Source: Chloroflexia bacterium
GTDB lineage: Bacteria; Chloroflexota; Chloroflexia; Thermobaculales; Thermobaculaceae
DNA: 5,048 nt
Direction: 5' to 3'
Assembly: GCA_013695265.1 (NCBI GenBank)
Contig: JACDAU010000162.1
Coordinates: 1-5,048, forward strand
The notes under the pieces are model-generated. The model was not told the DNA's origin. It saw only the letters and a program-made list of their open reading frames with translations, and did not search any database. Below, piece after piece: positions 1 to 5,048 of the stretch. The translations under genes and the position numbers were made by a program. Within the stretch, counting starts at the first letter, position 1, and each line of letters starts with the position of its first letter.

Positions 1-583
1 CCACGTTTCGAGGGCGGTGAGGCTCGACTGGCCGTACTTGATGAGCGCCCGAGCGTTGCCCGAGCCCACATGGAGAATACGCAGGCTTGCAGCCAACGCA
101 GTCGCTGAAATGCCACGAAAGTTGACAGGCACTGGTACGTTCTTGGACCCAAAGGTGAATTAGTTGGACCAGATGGTCTCCGTGCCTGCCCGCGGGCAGC
201 AGCCCGCCCCCTGCCATTCTGGAGGTTCAATCATCTTGCTCACCGCTGTAAAGGTAGTCTGTTGCCTTGGGACGAAAGACACCTGGCGGGTGTTACCGGT
301 GAACGGAACCCCAGCAATTACGTCGGTATCCACGGCATCAGCCACCACCCGACACACCACTAAACTTGACTCAACAGACTACCGGTAATACTGCTGCTGG
401 AAGAGATTTACCGCCTGTCATCCTAACCCGAAAGTACCGCCTTGCGTTTTCAACCGCAAACTCGACTGGGCTCGGGACATAATTGCGAACCTCCGCTGCG
501 AACTCGAGTAGTATCACGGTTTCGCCGCCCGCTACGACGCAAGTGCGCGCAGTCTCTTTGCCACAGTCACTGGGCCGAGACCG
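1..583 (-). pseudogene. Possible decayed coding stretch (unknown protein)
   Basis: No intact gene is visible, but the minus strand reads protein-like in pieces. From 583 down to the TGA at 371-373 a frame is open for about 70 codons and contains the stretch VVAGGETVILLEFAAEVRNY. Another frame is open from 378 to the TAA at 160-162, and the same frame continues past that stop to the left edge of the window (NVPVPVNFRGISATALAASL and onward). Joining these would need one frame change near 374-380 and one stop readthrough, which is the pattern of a degraded gene entering from the left. The last piece faintly recalls the repeated GIPATA-type beta domains of secreted proteins, but this is only an impression. 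GC is lower than in the neighbouring nuclease gene. A plus-strand frame is also open at 164-388, so chance remains a real alternative. Confidence 0.22.
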
Positions 584-640
584 CTATTCCCCTCGATCGG
601 AGACACGTTTTGCCAGGATGAGCCTATGGTGTACAGTTGG

Positions 641-2284
641 CTACGTTTGACGATTCTTCGCCGACCGCATCTCCGTGAAGGAGGGGTAGATTTGCAGGTG
701 AAGTCCGCCAACCTCGATCACCTGGCTGTCGGCGTCGGCCGTTGTATCTGCGGGCGTGGCGTCGCGCAGCCGCGCGAAGAGCAGGCTGAGTGGGTTGCGA
801 TCGTCGTGGTCGAACGGCCCATCCCCGACAACGCGAAGCACCTGCGGCCAACTCCCCCATGCGGCTCGACGGTCTGGCTCGGAGCCGTCAGCGAGGTGGG
901 CCACGTAGCGCCCAAGCACGAAGACGTAAACCTTCTGCACGCGGAACCGCTTTGCGGCGCGCTCGTCGAAGCGGACCAGCAGTTCGTCGGGGCCGTGCTG
1001 CTGCACCCACTCCAGGATCGCCGATACCTGGCGGTTGGCGCGGAGGAAGTTGTCGCGCTGTCGCCGCCGCTCCTCGACCGAGCGCGCGAATGGGTCCTGC
1101 GCCTTTAGCTCGAAGACGCCGAGCGTGCCCGTCTTGCGGTCGAAGACGAGGGCGTCGAGGTCAGTGCGCGCCTTGCCGCTCCGCTTCAGCTCGACCCGTC
1201 CCGCGCTCAAGACGAAACGCCGGTCGCCGAAGAGGTTGTAGAGATCCAGCCGGAAGACGCCCTCGCGCAGGTGGGCGCTATTGTGATACTCCTGCGCATG
1301 GCGGCGGCGCAGGTCGCGTGAGAGGAAGATGAGGGGCTCACTGAGCAGCCCGAGCGCCGACCAGACCACCCTTTCCTCGTCGAGACGGATCAGCGGCGGC
1401 GCAGCATGTCCCGGAAGGGCGCTGTGGTAGGCGGCGTTGTCGCGATCGAGGATAAAGGGCTGGAGGGCGCGCTCAGTCTCCGCTGTGTCGGCGTCAAGCG
1501 CATCGGCCAGAGCCGCGATCAGGGCACGCTCGTCTCGTGGTGTGTGCGTGTCGTCACCGTCGGACGTATGATGGTCGCGCTCGCGGTGCAGCCAGCCGAT
1601 CAGCAGCGCCAGGATATCGGTGTGCCGGCCAACGGTCGCGCCACCGATCGCCGCGTCGGCCGGGTAGCTGTGTTGGAGTGCGAAGCGGGCGACGTGAGCC
1701 TGGCCGAGCTGACGATAGAGGTGTTCGACGGTCGGGTCGCTCGCGGAAAATTCCGCCGATACGGGCCTCGGAACGTCCTCCCGGTTGAGGTACGCGATTA
1801 TGCGCTTCCGTTCGGCGAGGAGGGTAGCCATGCGCGGGGCGACCTGCCGCGCCGAGTGCGCCGACCACCACTCGAAGTCGGCCCGCTCGCGCTGCTCAGT
1901 CGAGGGGCGACGGCTCGTCGCCCAGGCGACAAAGGTGCGTGGAGCACGTTGCTGGAGTTGCAGATGTCCTGACTCGCACCGCGCCAGCGCCATGCTGGCG
2001 AGTGCCAACCGGTCGCAGTCGGCGAGGAATCGTTCGGCCCAGGAGGCGAGCATCGCACCGTCGCCTGGTATGTTGTCGTCCTTGTAGTCTTGCCGTTCCA
2101 GGCAGAGCCGCAGTGCCAGCTTCCAACCCGGTCGCGCGTTCTGCGTGAGATCGTCGGCGAGCCCCTTGGTATCCCCAACGCGCAATAGCGCGAGCAGCAC
2201 CCGCGCGTGCCCCGGCGGTACCATGGCGGCGACCTCGGCGCTGATTTCCGCCAGCAACTGGTAACAGTCGTCGAGCTGCGTCAT
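641..2284 (-). CDS. PD-(D/E)XK-type nuclease-domain protein of unknown family
   Basis: This 547-residue protein is not one I recognise as a whole. Residues 1 to about 300 are mostly predicted helical and rich in Ala, Leu and Arg, with no signal peptide or membrane segment. Residues about 335-460 look like a restriction-endonuclease-like fold: a helix (REGVFRLDLYNLFG), strands RFVLSAGRVELKR, then TDLDALVFD with D377, a turn, and LGVFELKAQ with E392 and K394. The spacing D-x14-ExK is that of the PD-(D/E)XK active site, so metal-dependent DNA or RNA cleavage is a reasonable inference. A basic helix (EERRRQRDNFLRANRQV) follows, then strand KVYVFVLG. The start at 2284 is the first ATG in frame. 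It has no close ribosome binding site (an AGGAG lies about 20 bases away), so translation may depend on coupling to the small gene ending 10 bases upstream. It is the second gene of that pair. No terminator is visible after it. Confidence 0.85.
   Translation of the reverse strand: MTQLDDCYQLLAEISAEVAAMVPPGHARVLLALLRVGDTKGLADDLTQNARPGWKLALRLCLERQDYKDDNIPGDGAMLASWAERFLADCDRLALASMALARCESGHLQLQQRAPRTFVAWATSRRPSTEQRERADFEWWSAHSARQVAPRMATLLAERKRIIAYLNREDVPRPVSAEFSASDPTVEHLYRQLGQAHVARFALQHSYPADAAIGGATVGRHTDILALLIGWLHRERDHHTSDGDDTHTPRDERALIAALADALDADTAETERALQPFILDRDNAAYHSALPGHAAPPLIRLDEERVVWSALGLLSEPLIFLSRDLRRRHAQEYHNSAHLREGVFRLDLYNLFGDRRFVLSAGRVELKRSGKARTDLDALVFDRKTGTLGVFELKAQDPFARSVEERRRQRDNFLRANRQVSAILEWVQQHGPDELLVRFDERAAKRFRVQKVYVFVLGRYVAHLADGSEPDRRAAWGSWPQVLRVVGDGPFDHDDRNPLSLLFARLRDATPADTTADADSQVIEVGGLHLQIYPSFTEMRSAKNRQT
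1103..1156 (-). other. Catalytic D...ExK segment of the nuclease domain
   Basis: Codons 377-394 of the 547-residue protein encode the candidate metal-binding and catalytic residues D377, E392 and K394. D377 lies in TDLDALVFD and the ExK in LGVFELKAQ. The order and spacing are those of PD-(D/E)XK nucleases. The assignment rests on reading the motif, not on a structure or profile match. Confidence 0.7.
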
Positions 2285-2294
2285 CGGCCATCGC

Positions 2295-2474
2295 TCACGA
2301 CTTGCTCCTGAGAGTCGACGCAGCTTCCGTTGTGCGCAGGCGGATCGAAAAACACGTTGGCCCTGGCTCCCGGAGGGATTCGTCGTCGATCACGTCGACC
2401 ATGCAGTCGGCGAGCTGATCGCGCGAGAAATCGAATAGCGCAAGCAAATGGATGAGTCGTGGTAGTGTCGCCAT
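2295..2474 (-). CDS. Small protein of 59 residues paired with the nuclease gene
   Basis: The ATG at 2474 opens a 59-codon frame ending in TGA 10 bases before the nuclease start. I do not recognise the protein. The first ~32 residues (starting MATLPRLIHLLALFDFSRDQ, then LADCMVDVIDDESL) look like amphipathic helices with Leu and acidic residues. The tail is more polar and basic. The size and helical pattern recall small adaptor or effector-associated domains, but no motif confirms this. A GAGGGA Shine-Dalgarno sequence sits 6 bases before the ATG, and third codon positions are mostly G or C, both favouring this frame over the overlapping ones. A GTG at 2534 in the same frame would add 20 residues but has no ribosome binding site. 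The tight spacing suggests co-transcription with the nuclease and a shared role, perhaps as adaptor, regulator or antidote. Confidence 0.6.
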   Translation of the reverse strand: MATLPRLIHLLALFDFSRDQLADCMVDVIDDESLREPGPTCFSIRLRTTEAASTLRSKS

Positions 2475-2883
2475 AAAGCGTCCCTCGGTGGGTAGAAGTT
2501 GATTGTTCGCGTGAGCCGCCGTGACGGCCAGCACCGTTTTGCCACGTCTGTATCATCGAACCAACCCGGTGGGAGGACAGGCATAGGATACGGGAGCCGA
2601 CACGGCGACCTGCTCCAACCGTACTTGTGCCACCATGCTGCATCCCTGACGCCTGATGCTCAACACGTACCACCTTCGGCCTTCAGTAGCTATGTCACCA
2701 CTATGCAGTATCGGCCTTACCAGCTTTTCAGTACCTTGTTGTCCGAGGGAGAGTGCCCGTCGTCGGACGTTGCGATTCCCGGAGTAATCGGACAGCTATC
2801 TCGATAACCACCTAGAGTTTTTAGTCGCGGAGGATCTGCATCGGTGGTCTCGACACAGTACCGGTATTCATCCGCAAGCTATA
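2475..2883. other. Intergenic region without a convincing gene
   Basis: About 400 bases separate the stop of the CinA gene from the small gene. Frames open here on both strands (plus 2499-2807; minus 2281-2673) are low-complexity in meaning, rich in Arg, His, Ser and Thr, and lack ribosome binding sites, so I do not call them. The region should hold the promoter of the small gene and nuclease pair, but I see no convincing -35/-10 match. A 6-bp inverted repeat (GTCCGA at 2741-2746 and TCGGAC at 2763-2768) has a 16-base loop and no T-tract, so it is not a clear terminator. GC is lower than in the flanking genes. Confidence 0.5.
2481..2486 (-). promoter_or_regulatory. Ribosome binding site of the small gene
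   Basis: GAGGGA on the minus strand lies 6 bases before the ATG at 2474. It supports this start over the GTG at 2534, which has no such site. Confidence 0.5.
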
Positions 2884-4011
2884 TCAGTCCGCTGCCGAGC
2901 CGTGCACGTGGCGTCGGAGTAGATCGAGCGCCGCGAAGGTCGCCCGGTCCGCAAGCGCGGCGGCGGATGGTGTTTGTACGCGCGTGGTCGCCACTGCGGC
3001 CTCGCCTGCAAACAGGGCGACGTCGCACCCCACCATCGAAGCGCCGTCGCCGTCTGCTGATGTCGCTGGTCCGACGCGCACCAGCAGATCTGCGACTGGT
3101 GGCATCCCCTGTCCGATGACGCCACCGACAAACTGTCCGGTTGCGGTGGCGCGCAGCTCCATCGCGAGCAGCCCGCCGGTTGCCTCCTCGATAGTCGCGA
3201 CAGTAAGCCCCGAGCTGCCCAGCAACACACCGACCTCTGCCGTCAGTGTGCCGCCGCCGGAACCCCAGACCGCGTCGCCCAGCAGCGCCCGAACCCGGGC
3301 AGTTGTGGCGGCGATGGTGGCTCGTACCTCCTCGGGGTTCGGCCCGGAAGCACGCAACACGACCTGCACGCCGTCCCGCTTCGCGTAGGTCCCAACCGTG
3401 GGCCGCTCCTGCTCCCAAAGCTCGCCCAGCTTCTCAGCCACGGTCGATTCGCCGACGCCATACGTCTTGATGGTCTCCGACGCTGTGTAGGTTCCGGAAA
3501 GCCCGACCAGCCGCGGCAGCAGTTCTTCCTGCCAGATGGTCTTCATCTCGTGCGGCACGCCTGGCAGCAGAATGAGGATAGCGTTGTTTGTCTCCACCCA
3601 CCATCCAGGTGCGGTGCCGGACCGGTTAGTTATCGCCTCAGCGCTGGGGATGAGCATCGCCTGCTTCAGGTTGCGTTCTGGCATCTCTACTCCGCGGCCA
3701 GTGAAGTAGGTGCGTAGCCGTGTTTCCAGCTCGGGCACGACGCGCATTTCCTCCCGCAGTAGGGCCGCCACGGCCTCACGCGAGAGATCGTCGGGCGTTG
3801 GGCCGATGCCGCCGGTGCACACGACGACTTGCGCGTGCTGGAGCGCGGCAGCGAGCGCTTCGCGTATGTCGCCGAGAGCGTCTCCCACCTGGGTCACGCG
3901 CCGCAACTCTACGCCGAGCGTTATGAACTGCTGTGCCAGGAACGTCGCGTTTGTGTCTGTGATCTCGCCCGCGAGGATCTCGGCGCCAATCGAAAGTATC
4001 TCCCCTCTCAT
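2884..4011 (-). CDS. cinA: CinA-family protein with degenerate C-terminal deamidase domain
   Basis: This 375-residue cytoplasmic protein belongs to the CinA family, which joins a MoaB/MogA-like (COG1058) domain to a nicotinamide mononucleotide deamidase (PncC) domain of the pyridine nucleotide cycle. The N-terminal domain is well kept: GEILSIGAEILAGEITDTN at 3-21, CTGGIGPTPDD at 65-75, and LLPGVPHEMK at 148-157. The linker has YGVGESTVAEKLGEL at 184-198. The C-terminal domain is unusual. The AESxTGG motif, whose Ser is the family nucleophile, reads IEEATGG at 274-280, with Glu at 276. The segment that carries the catalytic Lys (NEAK in E. coli YgaD) appears to be deleted, and the later TGIAGPGGG motif is reduced to VRVGPATSADGDG. 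The total length is below the usual ~410-430. NMN deamidase activity is therefore unlikely, while the N-terminal domain could still work. The start at 4011 is set by a strong ribosome binding site. An in-frame ATG at 4188 lies inside the upstream gene and is rejected. Confidence 0.93.
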   Translation of the reverse strand: MRGEILSIGAEILAGEITDTNATFLAQQFITLGVELRRVTQVGDALGDIREALAAALQHAQVVVCTGGIGPTPDDLSREAVAALLREEMRVVPELETRLRTYFTGRGVEMPERNLKQAMLIPSAEAITNRSGTAPGWWVETNNAILILLPGVPHEMKTIWQEELLPRLVGLSGTYTASETIKTYGVGESTVAEKLGELWEQERPTVGTYAKRDGVQVVLRASGPNPEEVRATIAATTARVRALLGDAVWGSGGGTLTAEVGVLLGSSGLTVATIEEATGGLLAMELRATATGQFVGGVIGQGMPPVADLLVRVGPATSADGDGASMVGCDVALFAGEAAVATTRVQTPSAAALADRATFAALDLLRRHVHGSAAD

Positions 4012-4628
4012 CGACCGTTCACCTCCAGCCAGTTTTGTTGTGTCAGGTCCATGTCGTAATGCAGCACGCTGATTGATCCCGGTTGCGCGCGAAAAAATGG
4101 GCGGATCGGCGCCATGGCAGGGTCTTCGAAGACTCCGGGCATGAAGATGGAGGGATACGTGTTCCAGTGCTCTCCAACCCGCACCCATCCTAGCTTCTCA
4201 TAGACCCAGCGCGCGCGGTCGTTGTAGGCCGCGACATCGAGCTTCAGGGTTTCCTGTCGGAGATCCTCGAAGAAGTAACGGGTGAAGGCCCGAAGCGCGT
4301 CGGTGCCCAGCCCCTCATCGAGCCGGTCGCTTCGGAGGTCCACCCCGAGGATCGCGCTCCTGCGTACCGTGTCTATCTGCCGCAGGAAGAGTCGGCCAAT
4401 GAGGTTTGTGTCGGCGTCCTCGATCGCGTACATCGCGTGATCCGGGCGTGCCGCGCGCTCTGCGTACCACAGGTCACGCTCGCGGGGCTTGAGGTAGGGG
4501 GAGTTGTAATCTTGCAAGAGCGGGTCGCTGTGCCGGGGCCACGAGACCCACGCTTCGACATCAGTACGGGTAAAGCGGCGGATCGCGGTGCGCTCGCCGC
4601 GGGCGAGCAGTTGATTTTCGAGCTCCAT
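4008..4628 (-). CDS. GNAT-family N-acetyltransferase (RimJ/RimL-like)
   Basis: This 206-residue protein is predicted to transfer an acetyl group from acetyl-CoA to an amine. It has the GNAT fold of the RimJ/RimL type, with an N-terminal IRRFTRTDVEAWVSW segment at 16-30. Strand and pyrophosphate loop AILGVDLRSDRLDEGLGTDAL at 92-112 correspond to the acetyl-CoA-binding motif A. Motif B is LKLDVAAYNDRARWVYEKLG at 128-147, with the conserved Asn136, Tyr143 and LGW. About 50 residues follow the core (NTYPSIFMPGVFEDP and beyond), an extension of unknown role. The substrate cannot be told from sequence and could be a protein N-terminus or a small molecule. It is the first gene of an operon: its stop overlaps the cinA start as ATGA, so the two are probably translationally coupled. 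The start at 4628 has a TGGAG site 4 bases upstream. Confidence 0.9.
   Translation of the reverse strand: MELENQLLARGERTAIRRFTRTDVEAWVSWPRHSDPLLQDYNSPYLKPRERDLWYAERAARPDHAMYAIEDADTNLIGRLFLRQIDTVRRSAILGVDLRSDRLDEGLGTDALRAFTRYFFEDLRQETLKLDVAAYNDRARWVYEKLGWVRVGEHWNTYPSIFMPGVFEDPAMAPIRPFFRAQPGSISVLHYDMDLTQQNWLEVNGR
4019..4026 (-). promoter_or_regulatory. Strong ribosome binding site of cinA
   Basis: GGAGGTGA on the minus strand is a full match to the 16S anti-Shine-Dalgarno and sits 7 bases before the ATG at 4011. It lies within the last codons (Leu-Glu-Val) of the acetyltransferase gene, and it decides the cinA start. Confidence 0.85.
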
Positions 4629-4632
4629 GTGG

Positions 4633-4637
4633 CTCCA
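4633..4637 (-). promoter_or_regulatory. Ribosome binding site of the acetyltransferase gene
   Basis: TGGAG on the minus strand lies 4 bases before the ATG at 4628. The spacing is a little short, but there is no better start nearby. Confidence 0.5.
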
Positions 4638-4643
4638 GTTCTG

Positions 4644-4663
4644 CGGACGCGTTCGGACGCGTT
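4644..4663. repeat. Tandem 10-bp repeat upstream of the acetyltransferase gene
   Basis: CGGACGCGTT occurs twice head to tail, each copy holding the palindrome ACGCGT. The copies lie 16-35 bases before the acetyltransferase start, about one helical turn apart. They could be an operator or a chance duplication. Confidence 0.75.
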
Positions 4664-4703
4664 CCGGCGGGTCTGGGGTCGGGCGTCGCGTGGCTATTCG
4701 ACC

Positions 4704-4733
4704 TTGACGCTGTAAGTGCGACTAGTGTACTAT
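4704..4733 (+). promoter_or_regulatory. Sigma70-type promoter of tRNA-Lys
   Basis: TTGACG at 4704-4709 and TACTAT at 4728-4733 are separated by 18 bases, close to the consensus TTGACA and TATAAT. The expected transcription start near 4740 leaves a leader of about 10 bases before the mature tRNA, normal for a tRNA gene. An overlapping TATACT at 4731-4736 would need a 21-base spacer and is less likely. Confidence 0.75.
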
Positions 4734-4749
4734 ACTGTCACGAACACGC

Positions 4750-4825
<76 letters not shown>

Positions 4826-4833
4826 GTGGAATT

Positions 4834-4860
4834 GCCCCGTAACTCTAGCAGTTACGGGGC
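4834..4860 (+). terminator. Hairpin terminator after tRNA-Lys
   Basis: A perfect 11-bp stem (GCCCCGTAACT with AGTTACGGGGC) closes a 5-base loop CTAGC, 8 bases after the tRNA end. The following TTCATTGTGT is only a weak U-tract. The hairpin is symmetrical, so it may also stop the integrase transcript coming the other way, where AATT follows the stem. Confidence 0.75.
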
Positions 4861-4896
4861 TTCATTGTGTCTGCCGCTGAGCACGACCTGGGCGTT

Positions 4897-4917
4897 TGAC
4901 ACCACTTCTGACACCAC
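4897..4917. repeat. Direct repeat TGACACCAC between tRNA and integrase
   Basis: TGACACCAC occurs at 4897-4905 and again at 4909-4917, separated by TTC. The 12-base period and the position between the tRNA and the end of the integrase gene would suit protein-binding sites, such as integrase arm sites or excisionase sites. Function is inferred only from position. Confidence 0.6.
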
Positions 4918-4927
4918 GCAGCGTAGG

Positions 4928-5048
4928 TTACCCTAGCAGGGACTCCATGTGGGCAGCGGCGGCGGCGCCTTCGCCGGGGAGGACGTGGCGATACGTGTTG
5001 GCGGTGAGCGTGATGCTGGCGTGTCCGAGTACACGAGAGACCTCGTGC
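4928..5048 (-). CDS. Tyrosine recombinase (integrase), C-terminal end, partial
   Basis: Only the last 39 codons and the TAA stop are inside the window; the gene continues beyond the right edge. The visible protein starts HEVSRVLGHASITLTANTYR and ends HMESLLG. It carries the LGHAS box with the active-site His at visible residue 9. The nucleophilic Tyr is residue 19, in ANTYRHV (codon at 4991-4993), and forms the covalent DNA link in this family. The run of Ala after HVLPGEG is typical of the ends of phage and island integrases. It is transcribed toward tRNA-Lys, the usual arrangement of tRNA-integrated elements. Whether the rest of the gene is intact cannot be seen. Confidence 0.88.
   Translation of the reverse strand, partial: HEVSRVLGHASITLTANTYRHVLPGEGAAAAAHMESLLG

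Noticed and set aside
626..1108. Plus-strand open frame of 160 codons opposite the nuclease
   Set aside because: It lies fully antisense to a longer, motif-bearing gene in GC-rich sequence, and its protein shows no recognisable domain.
1406..1972. Plus-strand open frame of 188 codons opposite the nuclease
   Set aside because: It is an antisense shadow of the nuclease gene in high-GC DNA; no ribosome binding site or motif supports it.
2281..2673. Minus-strand frame of 130 codons ending in an ATGA overlap with the nuclease start
   Set aside because: The overlap is tempting, but the product is Arg/His/Thr-rich without helix pattern, whereas the alternative 59-residue frame has a good ribosome binding site and better codon use.
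2741..2768. Inverted repeat GTCCGA/TCGGAC as a terminator for the cinA operon
   Set aside because: The loop is long, the stem is only 6 bp and no T-tract follows on either strand.
2499..2807. Plus-strand open frame of 102 codons between cinA and the small gene
   Set aside because: The composition is not protein-like, it overlaps the upstream region of the small gene, and there is no ribosome binding site.
4012..4188. N-terminal extension of CinA from the ATG at 4188
   Set aside because: It would lie within the acetyltransferase gene in another frame; the family N-terminus (MRGEILSIGAEIL) begins at 4011, after a perfect ribosome binding site.

Overview
This is a GC-rich bacterial window in which nearly all the protein coding lies on the minus strand. 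The CinA sequence, the codon usage and the tRNA with an encoded CCA would fit a high-GC lineage such as Thermomicrobia-like Chloroflexota or an actinobacterium. That placement is a weak inference, because nothing here is diagnostic of a taxon.

Read right to left, in transcription order of most genes. (1) At 4928-5048 is the C-terminal end of a tyrosine recombinase (integrase), running off the right edge and reading toward a tRNA. (2) At 4750-4825 is an intact tRNA-Lys(CUU) on the plus strand, with a good sigma70-type promoter just upstream and a hairpin just downstream. Integrase plus tRNA suggests that the right edge of the window is the start of an integrated element using this tRNA as its attachment site. 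(3) At 2884-4628 is a tight two-gene operon: a GNAT N-acetyltransferase overlapping by ATGA with a CinA-family protein. The CinA protein has a normal N-terminal domain but a shortened, apparently inactivated C-terminal deamidase domain. (4) At 2475-2883 is about 400 bases with no convincing gene. (5) At 641-2474 is a second minus-strand pair: a 59-residue unknown protein followed after 10 bases by a 547-residue protein with a PD-(D/E)XK nuclease core near its C-terminus. I do not recognise the rest of that protein. (6) At 1-640 is lower-GC sequence with no intact gene. It has several protein-like minus-strand open stretches in changing frames, which may be a decayed gene.

The GNAT-CinA operon looks like ordinary chromosomal housekeeping. 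The small-protein plus nuclease pair is the least explained part and the best candidate for something undescribed, possibly a defence or conflict cassette, but the sequence alone does not prove this.
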